Below are positions 9,641 through 17,337 of a DNA stretch of 64,000 nucleotides, piece by piece (within the stretch, counting starts at the first letter, position 1; each line of letters opens with the position of its first letter). The DNA comes from Polyangium fumosum (GTDB lineage Bacteria > Myxococcota_A > Polyangia > Polyangiales > Polyangiaceae): positions 29,479 to 93,478 of the forward strand of contig NZ_SSMQ01000050.1 in assembly GCF_005144585.1 (NCBI RefSeq). The letters run 5' to 3'. The translations under genes and the position numbers were made by a program. The notes beneath the pieces are model-generated. The model ran no database searches, had not been told where the DNA came from, and worked only from the letters and a program-made list of their open reading frames with translations.

Positions 9641-11098
9641 TCAGTGGTCCTGCCCTGCCCCGACGTCCCCCGCGCCCATGCCGAGGCTCCCGACGCCCGG
9701 CGCCGCGAGCCCGACCGATCGATGCCGGCCCGCGAGGATCTGTTCCAGGGCCGCGCGCGCCTTCCAATATTCGAGGAGCGTCTCCGTGTACGCGATGCCC
9801 GTGTCCGTCACCCGGCGCTGCATTTCGAGCACCTGGAACACGCCGACCTGCATCGCGTTGTATTGCAAGACCGTCTCGGCGAGCGCCTTCTCCCGGGCGG
9901 GGATCAGCACCTCCCGGAAATGCTTCGACCGTTTGCCCGCGGACTCCACGCGGTTCTGCGCCATGCGGAGGCTCGCGCGCACGGTCGTCGCCGTCGCCAC
10001 GTACCGCTCCCGCAGGACCCCGAGCTCGCTCTCGGCGCTGATCACGCGGCCCTGGGCCCGATCGAAGATCGGCAGCCCCACCGTGACGTGCCCGCCGATC
10101 TCCCAGCTCCGGCCGTCGTGCTCGCTATGAAACCCGCCCGAGAGGTGCGGCAAGCTGCCCTCGGCGCGCGCCACGCCCACGCGCTTGCCCGCGGCCTGCA
10201 TCCGGCCCGCGATCTCCGCGAGCTCGAAGCTCGCCGCGAGCGCCTTTTTCTCTCCATTCGCGTCGACCGTATCGACCTCGGGGGGCGGCAGCGGATCCGG
10301 CGCCGTCCACGAGGTCTGCTCCCCTGACAAACCAATCGCCAGGTTGAGCCGCTCCCGCGCGTCGAGCAGCGCGTTCTCCGCCTCCGCGACCTCGATCCGC
10401 GACGCCTCGACGGCCGCGCGTTGCGTCGCGAGGTCCACGTCCGGCAGGTTGCCCACGCGGTGGAGCTCCTCCGCCGCGGCATACCCGGCCTGGTACGCGG
10501 CGAGCGCGCGCCCGCGCAAATCGAGCACGTCTTGGCGCGCCTGCACTTCGTAAAACGCGACCCGCGCCCGATACCCCGTGTCGAGCACCTGCCCCGCGAC
10601 GCGCACGCGCTCGGCCGCGAGCTCCGCCTCGGCCGCGCCCTTGCGCAGGGGCAAGAGGATCACCCGCGAGATGTCGTATTCGATCCCGATGTCCGCCTGC
10701 AGGGTTTGAAACGGATCCTGCGGCGCGCGCAGCGAGACCTCGACCTCGGGGTTCGGCAAGAGCCCCGCCGTGACGACGCGGCCGCGGGCGATGCCGAGCT
10801 CGTACATCGAGGCCCGCAAATCGCGGTTCAAGAGGAGCGAGAGGCGCACGGCCGCCTCGGCATGCAAGGGTTTGGCGAGGATACGCGGCGCCTCGGCCGG
10901 ATCCTCCTCCCAGCGCTCCTCGGCCGGGAGCGTCGCGGAGGGTGGCGCCGCGCCGCCCGGCGTTCGCCCCGCCCCTTGCGCCGCCAGAAACTCGTTCACG
11001 TCGCGCACGTCCGTATCGAGGGCCCCGTGGCCACAGCCCGCGGCGGCGAGCCAAACGAGCAGGACGGGAAGACCTTGGAAAACACGGGAGCTCGTCAT
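9641..11098 (-). CDS. TolC/CusC-family outer-membrane efflux lipoprotein
   Basis: This 485-residue protein has the layout of outer-membrane efflux channels: two long, Ala/Glu/Arg-rich helical repeats separated by strands. Examples are the stretches starting at AEEWELHRVG-like residues and at [14 protein letters not shown] chose the internal ATG at 11098 because it opens a clean lipoprotein signal ending LAAAGC (Cys22); an upstream extension would be Arg-rich and unlike a protein N-terminus. It lies between a His-rich lipoprotein and a multicopper oxidase, so copper or other heavy-metal export is the likely job. Its inner-membrane RND pump and periplasmic adaptor are not in this window and would have to be encoded elsewhere. 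Confidence 0.82.
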   Translation of the reverse strand: MTSSRVFQGLPVLLVWLAAAGCGHGALDTDVRDVNEFLAAQGAGRTPGGAAPPSATLPAEERWEEDPAEAPRILAKPLHAEAAVRLSLLLNRDLRASMYELGIARGRVVTAGLLPNPEVEVSLRAPQDPFQTLQADIGIEYDISRVILLPLRKGAAEAELAAERVRVAGQVLDTGYRARVAFYEVQARQDVLDLRGRALAAYQAGYAAAEELHRVGNLPDVDLATQRAAVEASRIEVAEAENALLDARERLNLAIGLSGEQTSWTAPDPLPPPEVDTVDANGEKKALAASFELAEIAGRMQAAGKRVGVARAEGSLPHLSGGFHSEHDGRSWEIGGHVTVGLPIFDRAQGRVISAESELGVLRERYVATATTVRASLRMAQNRVESAGKRSKHFREVLIPAREKALAETVLQYNAMQVGVFQVLEMQRRVTDTGIAYTETLLEYWKARAALEQILAGRHRSVGLAAPGVGSLGMGAGDVGAGQDH

Positions 11099-11111
11099 GG
11101 ATTCCGCTGCC

Positions 11112-11396
11112 TCACGGTCCGTGGTGGTGATGGTGATGCGCGCCGTGCCCGGTGTGCTCCGCAGGCGGCGCCTCCGCGGCCGGGGCGCCGGGAAGGACAC
11201 ACGCAGCGCCCTCCGCGCAGACGCGCGCTTCGAGCGGGTCTGTCGCGGCGAGCACAGCGCCCACGGAGGGCCGCTTCGCCGGCGCGGCCGCGGGGTTCGC
11301 GGGCGACGCGGGCCGGAACGTTTGGGGGGGCTCGGCGGCGCAGGCGGCCGTCACGAGGGCGACGATCAAACACGGGAAGGTTGGAAGCATCTTCAT
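11112..11396 (-). CDS. Small lipoprotein with histidine-rich metal-binding tail
   Basis: This protein of about 94 residues has a lipoprotein signal ([19 protein letters not shown], lipidated Cys19), a Pro/Ala-rich spacer, one short Cys pair ([12 protein letters not shown]), and a tail [14 protein letters not shown] that should bind transition metals. The start at 11396 is chosen because it directly begins the signal peptide; the longer frame adds Arg-rich residues. It is the first gene of the three-gene copper-type operon, 13 bases ahead of the TolC-like gene, and diverges from the serine dehydratase across about 107 bases. I infer a copper buffer or sensor at the membrane surface. No named family is recognised. 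Confidence 0.7.
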   Translation of the reverse strand: MKMLPTFPCLIVALVTAACAAEPPQTFRPASPANPAAAPAKRPSVGAVLAATDPLEARVCAEGAACVLPGAPAAEAPPAEHTGHGAHHHHHHGP

Positions 11397-11503
11397 CGCA
11401 GGAAGGGCGCGGCGGAGCAGCCTGTCCGCGCGGGCGCGAATGTAGCATCTCCGCGCGCTTCGCCAGGCGAGGCGCGCGGAGCGGGAGTACACTCCGGCCC
11501 GCG

Positions 11504-12928
11504 ATGACCATCAGCACCTTCGATCTGTTCAAGATCGGCATCGGACCGTCGAGTTCGCACACCGTGGGGCCGATGCGGGCCGCGCGCACGTTTGCCCTGG
11601 GGCTCGCGCAACGAGGCGCGTTCGAGCGAACGGCCCAGGTGAAGGCCGAGCTCTTCGGCTCGCTCGGCGCGACGGGCAAGGGCCACGGCAGCGACAAGGC
11701 CGTGATCCTCGGCCTCCTCGGCGAGACGCCCGACGGGGTCGACGTCGAGCGCGTCGAGGCGCTCGTGAGCGCCGTCCGGTCCACGGGCCGCCTCGCCCTG
11801 CTCGGCCAGAAGGAGATCGATTTCACGCTCCCCTCGCAGATCCTCTTCTCCCGCAAGACGCTGCCGTTTCACCCGAACGGGATGCGATTCACCGCGACGA
11901 ACGCGGAGGGCGAGGTCCTCGACGCGCGCGTCTATTATTCGGTCGGCGGCGGCTTCGTCGTCGACGACCCCGGGGCGGGCGAAGGCGCGCCGAAAGAAGC
12001 CGCGAGCGCGAGGTCTCCCTACCCGTTCCGCACGGCCTCGGAGCTGCTCGTGTCCTGCGCCGCGGGCGGGCTCTCCATCAGCGACCTGATGCTCGCGAAC
12101 GAGTCGATCTTCCGGCCCGAGGCCGAGACGCGGGCGGGGCTCTTGCGAATCTGGCAGGTCATGCAGGCCTGCGTGCAGCGCGGCCTGCGCACGGAGGGCA
12201 CGCTGCCCGGGGGCCTGCACGTGCAGCGGCGCGCGCCGGGGCTCTACCAGAATCTGCTCGAAAACCCGGAGGCGGGCCTGCGTGATCCGCTGACGGCGAT
12301 GGATTGGGTGAGCCTGTACGCGCTCGCGGTGAGCGAGGAGAACGCCGCCGGGGGGCGCGTGGTCACGGCCCCGACGAACGGCGCGGCGGGGATCATTCCG
12401 GCGGTCTTGCATTACTACCGCAGGTTCATTCCTCACTCGACGGACGACGGCGTCGTACGTTTTTTGCTCACGGCGGGGGCGATCGGGCTGCTTTACAAGG
12501 AGAACGCCTCGATCAGTGGCGCGGACGTGGGTTGCCAGGGCGAGGTGGGCTCGGCCTGCTCGATGGCGGCGGGCGCGCTCTGCGAGGTGCTCGGCGGCAG
12601 CCCCGCGCACGTGGAGAACGCGGCCGAGATCGCGATGGAGCACAACCTCGGGCTCACGTGTGATCCGATCGGCGGCCTCGTGCAGGTGCCGTGCATCGAG
12701 CGCAACGCGATGGCCGCGATCAAGGCGATCCAGGCCGCGCGCCTCTCGCTGCGCGGCGACGGCCGCCATTTCGTGGCCCTCGACAAGGTCATCAAGACGA
12801 TGCGGGACACGGGCGCCGACATGAAGGAGAAGTACAAGGAGACCGCGCGCGGCGGCCTCGCCGTGCACGTGCTCGAAGCCCCGCTCGACACCGGCACCGA
12901 CGTGAGCGTCGGCATTCCCGAATGCTAG
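11504..12928 (+). CDS. sdaA: L-serine ammonia-lyase (L-serine dehydratase), iron-sulfur type
   Basis: The enzyme deaminates L-serine to pyruvate and ammonia using a [4Fe-4S] cluster. The 474 residues fit the fused single-chain form: a beta domain first ([16 protein letters not shown] at residues 9-25), then the alpha domain with the conserved [31 protein letters not shown] and [14 protein letters not shown] segments. The cysteines of the last two segments are cluster-ligand candidates. I start at ATG 11504, because the protein then begins [14 protein letters not shown] like family members; the frame is open much further upstream but without protein-like content. It is followed 56 bases later by thiM. 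Pyruvate supply from serine is the inferred physiological role. Confidence 0.95.
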   Translation: MTISTFDLFKIGIGPSSSHTVGPMRAARTFALGLAQRGAFERTAQVKAELFGSLGATGKGHGSDKAVILGLLGETPDGVDVERVEALVSAVRSTGRLALLGQKEIDFTLPSQILFSRKTLPFHPNGMRFTATNAEGEVLDARVYYSVGGGFVVDDPGAGEGAPKEAASARSPYPFRTASELLVSCAAGGLSISDLMLANESIFRPEAETRAGLLRIWQVMQACVQRGLRTEGTLPGGLHVQRRAPGLYQNLLENPEAGLRDPLTAMDWVSLYALAVSEENAAGGRVVTAPTNGAAGIIPAVLHYYRRFIPHSTDDGVVRFLLTAGAIGLLYKENASISGADVGCQGEVGSACSMAAGALCEVLGGSPAHVENAAEIAMEHNLGLTCDPIGGLVQVPCIERNAMAAIKAIQAARLSLRGDGRHFVALDKVIKTMRDTGADMKEKYKETARGGLAVHVLEAPLDTGTDVSVGIPEC

Positions 12929-12984
12929 GTTGACAGACGTCCCCGGTTGTCCCAAAGATCGGCGCTTCGAGCAGAGAGCAGGCC

Positions 12985-13782
12985 ATGGGGGATCACGTGC
13001 GCGCAGTCTGGGAATCGGTGCAAAAGGTCCGGACGGGCCAACCGCTCGTGCACAACATCACCAATTACGTCGTGATGAACACCACGGCGAACGCCCTCCT
13101 CGCGCTCGGCGCCGCGCCGGCGATGGTGCACGCGGCCGAGGAGGTCGAGGAATTCGTGGCCATCGCCTCGTCGCTCGTGATCAACATCGGGACGCTCTCG
13201 TCGCCGTGGATCACGGCGATGCGCCTCTGCGCCACCCGCGCGAACGAGCTCGACAAACCCTGGGTGCTCGATCCGGTCGGGGTCGGCGCCACGCCGCTCC
13301 GGACGCGCGTCTCGGATCAGCTCGCGCAGATCGGGCCCACGGTCATCCGGGCGAACGCCTCCGAGGTCCTCGCCCTCGCGGCCGTGAGTTCGAAGCACAC
13401 GCGCGGCGTCGACAGCACCGACCCGTCCCAAGCGGCGATCGAACCGGCGCGGCAGCTCGCGCAGACCTACAAATGCGTGGTCGTGGTGAGCGGCGCCGTC
13501 GATTACGTGACCGACGGCGACAAGCTGCTCGCCGTCCGCAACGGCCACCCCATGATGACGCGGGTGACGGGCCTCGGATGCACGGCGAGCGCGCTCGTCG
13601 GGGCCTTCCTCGCGGTGGAGCCCGACCCGCTCGTCGCCGCCGCGCACGCGATGGCCGTGATCGGCGTCGCGGGCGAGATCGCCGGAGCGCGCAGCGCCGG
13701 CCCCGGCAGCCTGCAAATGAACCTGCTCGACGCCCTGTACCAGCTCGACGAAGCCGCTCTCGCGCGCGTGAGGATCGCGTGA
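12985..13782 (+). CDS. thiM: Hydroxyethylthiazole kinase
   Basis: ThiM phosphorylates 4-methyl-5-(2-hydroxyethyl)thiazole with ATP in the thiamine salvage pathway. The 265-residue length is typical. Recognisable segments are PLVHNITNYVVMN near residue 25, the SLVINIGTL stretch, LDPVGVGATPLR near residue 95, and the catalytic TRVTGLGCTASALVGA with its conserved Cys near residue 198. These match the ribokinase-like fold of the family. No other thiamine gene (thiD, thiE) is nearby, and I see no TPP riboswitch-like structure in the 56 bases upstream. Its stop overlaps the start of the next lipoprotein by four bases (GTGA), so the two are co-transcribed. Confidence 0.94.
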   Translation: MGDHVRAVWESVQKVRTGQPLVHNITNYVVMNTTANALLALGAAPAMVHAAEEVEEFVAIASSLVINIGTLSSPWITAMRLCATRANELDKPWVLDPVGVGATPLRTRVSDQLAQIGPTVIRANASEVLALAAVSSKHTRGVDSTDPSQAAIEPARQLAQTYKCVVVVSGAVDYVTDGDKLLAVRNGHPMMTRVTGLGCTASALVGAFLAVEPDPLVAAAHAMAVIGVAGEIAGARSAGPGSLQMNLLDALYQLDEAALARVRIA

Positions 13783-14465
13783 ACCAAGCCCGCCTCCTCG
13801 CCCACGTCGCGCTCGCCGCGGCCGCGCTCACGTCGAGCGCGGGTTGTGTCGTCCTGCGGCGCCCGACCACGTTGCCAGCCGCGGACAAGCCTTACGTCGC
13901 CGTGCTCAGCGGCGAGATGCCCGAGCCGATCACGATGGTGGCGCGGCACGCGTGGATCGTGGCGAACGTCGCGGACCAGGGCTCGCTGCTCCGGTACGAG
14001 CTGCTCTCGCGCGCCTTCAAGGAGCCGACGACGCAGCCGCTGGAGTATTTCGGCGAGGGGGACGTGGCGCTGCACGGGGTCGTCGAGGGGGACCGGGCCT
14101 CGATCCGAAACATCGTCCAATGCCTCGACGAGGAGACGCCGCGGTACAACGAGGAGCACCCCGATTACTGGCCGATCCCCGGCCCGAACAGCAATACCTA
14201 CGTGGATCAGATGCTCCGGCGTTGCAAGATCCCGGTCGACCTGCCGTCGACGGCCATCGGCAAGGATTATCGGGGGCCGATCGGGATCTCGACGACGAGC
14301 GGCGGCACGGGCCTGCAGGTCGAGACGTGGATCGCCGGCGTGAGGCTCGGCCTGCGGGAGGGCGTGGAGCTGCACATCCTGGGATTGACGATCGGCGTGG
14401 ATTGGTGGCCGCCGGCGTTGATCTTACCGGTCAACCCGGGCCGGATCGGCTTCGACGATCGCTGA
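13779..14465 (+). CDS. Lipoprotein of unknown function
   Basis: This protein of about 228 residues begins at GTG 13779, which overlaps the thiM stop in a GTGA arrangement. This start gives a lipoprotein signal ending TSSAGC (Cys23), which supports it. The mature part opens with a segment containing EPITMVARHAWIVAN and later LPSTAIGKDYRGPIGI, GGTGLQVETWIAG and a hydrophobic VDWWPPALILP near the C-terminus. The pattern resembles proteins annotated DUF3750, but I am not certain. Two Cys in the mature region could pair (QCLDE and RRCKIP). Its link with thiamine salvage may be no more than shared transcription. It converges on the next gene with the stop codons abutting. Confidence 0.72.
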   Translation: MNQARLLAHVALAAAALTSSAGCVVLRRPTTLPAADKPYVAVLSGEMPEPITMVARHAWIVANVADQGSLLRYELLSRAFKEPTTQPLEYFGEGDVALHGVVEGDRASIRNIVQCLDEETPRYNEEHPDYWPIPGPNSNTYVDQMLRRCKIPVDLPSTAIGKDYRGPIGISTTSGGTGLQVETWIAGVRLGLREGVELHILGLTIGVDWWPPALILPVNPGRIGFDDR

Positions 14466-15170
14466 TCAATTCGCCGCGTCGAGCTGCCAGCCGAACGCGA
14501 GCCCGAGGAACACGGTCCGCATCAGCTCGCGCCGCTCGAGGCGAAAGAAATACCCGCGGCCCATCAGCGTGCCGTATTTCTCGAACGTCTTTCCGAACCG
14601 CGCCGTGAGGGCCATCGTGGTCTCGTCGACGAACGGGATCAACCCCGCGCGGGTTTGCCGCACATCGTCCGCCGGGGTCCAGTTCACGGCGAAGAGCGCG
14701 CCGAGCCGCGCGCGCTTCGTCACGTCGAGCTCCAGCCGGACCTCGGTCGGGAGCACGAGCGTCATGGGCACGCGTGCCGTCACGCCGTTCACGCCGATCC
14801 CGGTGAACAGCCCCAAATACCCGGACGGCCCGATCGCGACCGCGACGCCGGCCGGATACAGCTCGAACCCGAAGCCAAAACCCGGCGCACCGCCCGCGCC
14901 GAGCTCGAGCCCCAGGCCAAAGGCATACGCGAGCCGCTTGCCATACAGGGCACGCGCGGAGAGCCCGCCCATGAACAGGCCCGACAGATCCCGCGCGGCC
15001 TCGGGATCACGGGCCTGCGCGTACCGCAGGAACATGTTCACGCTGCCAAGGCCATAACGGCGATCTTCGACGTCGGGGAGGTCGGCCCGCGCCGGCACCA
15101 AAAAGCTCGTAATCGCGCCGACCGCCGCGAGTCCGGCGAAGGCCGTTTTTCCTATCCGACAAGCGCCCAT
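14466..15170 (-). CDS. Predicted outer-membrane barrel protein, last gene of VgrG cassette 1
   Basis: This 234-residue protein has an N-terminal signal (GKTAFAGLAAVGAITSFLVP, cleaved after ARA near residue 29). It is followed by alternating strands rich in Gly, Phe and Tyr (LGLELGAGGAPGFGFGFELY, then FFRLERRELMR and a terminal FLGLAFGWQL). A final aromatic strand close to the C-terminus is typical of outer-membrane beta-barrels. It begins only 37 bases after the stop of the DUF4150 gene on the same strand, so it probably ends the cassette 1 transcript. That position makes it a candidate cargo-related or immunity protein, but this is inference. No counterpart sits in cassette 2. Confidence 0.7.
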   Translation of the reverse strand: MGACRIGKTAFAGLAAVGAITSFLVPARADLPDVEDRRYGLGSVNMFLRYAQARDPEAARDLSGLFMGGLSARALYGKRLAYAFGLGLELGAGGAPGFGFGFELYPAGVAVAIGPSGYLGLFTGIGVNGVTARVPMTLVLPTEVRLELDVTKRARLGALFAVNWTPADDVRQTRAGLIPFVDETTMALTARFGKTFEKYGTLMGRGYFFRLERRELMRTVFLGLAFGWQLDAAN

Positions 15171-15207
15171 CTTGGGGATTCCGGGCTTCGCCTTGGAGTT
15201 CGGCGCC

Positions 15208-15600
15208 TCAAGGCGACAGGACGAGCACCTGCACCTGGCTCGGCACGATGCGCATCCCAGGGCAATTCGTGTTGTTCTGGATCGCCGCGCTCGTCATGCG
15301 CGTGACCGGCGCTCCGCCGACGAGGCACGTGAACGCGCCCGTCACGTGGCGGCGCGGCCCCATCACCATTCCGCTCGCGACGCCGAGCGCGATGCCCGGC
15401 GTATCGCCCATGCTCATCACGCCGGTCGAGAACATGTTATGCGCAGGCGCGCACATCATCAGGCAGTGGTAGGCCGCCGGGACGGTCATCGGCCCCATCT
15501 GGATGTTGGGATAAGGAATGGGCACGGGCGCGGGCGTGGGCGTGAGGCACACGTCCGGGAAGCCGAGATCCATTCCCATCATCTGCGTATTCGCGAACAT
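15208..15600 (-). CDS. DUF4150 PAAR-like spike-tip protein, cassette 1
   Basis: This 130-residue protein is of the DUF4150 (PAAR-like) family, which caps the VgrG trimer of type VI secretion spikes. The hallmark start is present: FANTQMMGMDLGFPDVCL followed by a Pro-rich PVPIPYPNI. It is followed by ALGVASGMVMG, GAFTCLVGGAPVTRMTS and NNTNCPGMRIVPSQ. I use the ATG at 15600, since a longer frame upstream is antisense-like and Arg-rich. It lies 11 bases after the DUF3540 gene. It has no C-terminal effector extension, so it is a bare tip; any toxin must be carried separately. Its paralogue in cassette 2 (45340-45732) is the same length and can be aligned throughout by eye. Confidence 0.9.
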   Translation of the reverse strand: MFANTQMMGMDLGFPDVCLTPTPAPVPIPYPNIQMGPMTVPAAYHCLMMCAPAHNMFSTGVMSMGDTPGIALGVASGMVMGPRRHVTGAFTCLVGGAPVTRMTSAAIQNNTNCPGMRIVPSQVQVLVLSP

Positions 15601-15611
15601 GGCAGATCCCC

Positions 15612-16265
15612 CTATCCCATGTGAATGTGCTCGCCGTCGAGCTTGACCAGCCCGTCGGCCGTCATCAGCGTGTTCTCGCCGTGGAGGCGCATGCTCTTCT
15701 CGGCCGTGTAATCGACCCGCTTCGCCCGGAGCTGATCGATTTCCTCGACGAACCGGTACGCGCGCTTCACCTGCTGCATCACCCGCTCCGCCACGACGTC
15801 GAGCGCGCCGACCGTGGTCTTCGCCGACGCGATCTCGGCGAAGAGCTCCTTGCCGACGACGGTCAGGCGGCCGAGGCCAAACGTGCCCTCCGCCGCTTTC
15901 ACCTCGACGGCGGGCGCGACCAGGGAGACGTCCCCCGCGGAGACGACGCCGACGCCCTTCGCGGTCGTCACCGAGAGCCGCCCGTTCGGCAGCCGGAGCG
16001 CGCAATCGCCCTCGACCGAGAGCGTCGCGGGCGCGCCCTCCGCGCGCTCGAGCACGGCGAGCACGTAGGACGAGCCGTCCGCGATCGACGCGAGCAGCAC
16101 CCGATCCCCCGGCACCGGTTCGAGCAGGCAGCTCGCGGCCCGCCGCGCCTCGTGCACGGCGCCGTCGGCCCGCACGAAAAAGACGGCGCCTTCCACGCGG
16201 AGGACTTCGCCCGCGAGTTGTGTCGCGAGATCCGAGGGTCTCTGTTTCGTCGCTAGGTTTCGCAT
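15612..16265 (-). CDS. DUF3540 type VI-associated protein, cassette 1
   Basis: This 217-residue protein belongs to the DUF3540 family, found next to VgrG, DUF2169 and DUF4150 genes. An N-terminal beta-rich domain (EGAVFFVRADGAVHEARRAA, then GDRVLLASI) is followed by repeated short strands (SVEGDCALRLPNGRLSV, GVGVVSAGDVSLVAP) that look like a beta-helix. A C-terminal part containing RAYRFVEEIDQLRAKRVDY and ending KLDGEHIHMG completes it. The ending VKMDGEQIHLG of the cassette 2 paralogue is nearly the same. The strand repeats suggest it extends or stabilises the spike. Its biochemical role is not established, to my knowledge. Start ATG 16265 lies 16 bases after the pentapeptide gene's stop. 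Confidence 0.87.
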   Translation of the reverse strand: MRNLATKQRPSDLATQLAGEVLRVEGAVFFVRADGAVHEARRAASCLLEPVPGDRVLLASIADGSSYVLAVLERAEGAPATLSVEGDCALRLPNGRLSVTTAKGVGVVSAGDVSLVAPAVEVKAAEGTFGLGRLTVVGKELFAEIASAKTTVGALDVVAERVMQQVKRAYRFVEEIDQLRAKRVDYTAEKSMRLHGENTLMTADGLVKLDGEHIHMG

Positions 16266-16281
16266 GGCTCTCGCTCTCCGA

Positions 16282-17337
16282 TCATCGATGGGACGACTTG
16301 TAATCCTCGGCCTTCGCGAGCTCGACGTCGTCGCCGAGCGCGAGGGCGCGGCCCGGCCCGAACGTCGTCGCCTCCTCCTTCACGCGGTGGAAGCGCGCCC
16401 GGAACAACGTGGCGCCCTGGAACACGGCGGCGCTCACGTCGGCATACGAAAAATCAGCGTAATGGAGCTCGGCGCCCTGGAACATCGCGCCCACGAGGCG
16501 TGATTTCTGCCAGACCGACATCTGCGCCTTCACGTCACGAAAATCGGCCCCGGGCGCGTCGAGGTCGACGAGCATCGCCTGGCTCAGGTTCGCCCCGCGC
16601 AGGCTCGCCTTCACCATCCTCGCCTCCGCGAAGAGCGCCTGTTCGAGGCGCGCCCCGTCGAGCTTCGCCTCTTCGAGGTTCGCGCCCTTGAAATTGCAGT
16701 TGTTGCAGCGCGCCTTGGAGAGATCGGCGCGCTCGAGGTTCGCGTCCATGAACTGCGTCTTCGCGAGGTCGAGCCCCGCGAGAGATTGTCCGGACAGGTC
16801 GCAGCCAATCAGAACCGCCATGTGAAAACGCGCGCCGTCGAGCTTCGCCTTCGAGAGATCACAATGCAGCACGTTCGCGCGTTCGAGGACCGCGCCTTCG
16901 AGCGAGATGCGTGGTGTGCTCGTGTTGACGATGTTCGCCTTGTCGAGCGTGGCGCCCGCGAGCGACGCGTCGTCGAGCTTGCTGTCCACGATCGACGTCA
17001 CGACGAGCTTCGCCCCGCAAAACGACGCCTCGGAGAGGTTCGACGCATGGAACGTCGCCGCCGTGAGATCGGCCCTGTCGAGCTTCGCGGAGGGCAACTC
17101 GCACTCGTTCAGCACGGCGTGCCGGAGGCTCGCGCCCGTGAGGTCGGCGTTCGCGAAATCGCAATGGACGAACGTGGCCTCCTTCAGGCTCGCGCCCGTG
17201 AGGTTCGCCCCGACGAATTTCACGTTCTCGAAGATCGCGCCGCCGAGATCGATCCCCGACAGATCCACGCCCGAGAGCCAGGCGCCCGCGACCATGGGTC
17301 CTTCTTCGAGCGCCTTTTGCAGCTCCTCGCGGTTCAC
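16282..17337 (-). CDS. Pentapeptide-repeat protein, cassette 1
   Basis: These 351 residues are almost entirely A(D/N)LxX pentapeptide repeats from about residue 20 to 320, for example VDLSGIDLGGAIFENVKF and ANLTGASLKEATFVHCDF. They should fold as a right-handed quadrilateral beta-helix. The C-terminal 25 residues break the pattern and end EDYKSSHR. It begins with GTG at 17337, which overlaps the stop of the upstream DUF2169 gene (GTGA). Pentapeptide proteins can mimic DNA or act as scaffolds; some protect DNA gyrase. Which applies here is unknown. The same gene in the same place in cassette 2 argues for a structural or adaptor role in the spike system. Confidence 0.9.
   Translation of the reverse strand: MNREELQKALEEGPMVAGAWLSGVDLSGIDLGGAIFENVKFVGANLTGASLKEATFVHCDFANADLTGASLRHAVLNECELPSAKLDRADLTAATFHASNLSEASFCGAKLVVTSIVDSKLDDASLAGATLDKANIVNTSTPRISLEGAVLERANVLHCDLSKAKLDGARFHMAVLIGCDLSGQSLAGLDLAKTQFMDANLERADLSKARCNNCNFKGANLEEAKLDGARLEQALFAEARMVKASLRGANLSQAMLVDLDAPGADFRDVKAQMSVWQKSRLVGAMFQGAELHYADFSYADVSAAVFQGATLFRARFHRVKEEATTFGPGRALALGDDVELAKAEDYKSSHR

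Noticed and set aside
12929..12984. TPP riboswitch ahead of thiM
   Set aside because: Only 56 bases separate sdaA and thiM, too short for the aptamer, and no CUGAGA-like core was seen.
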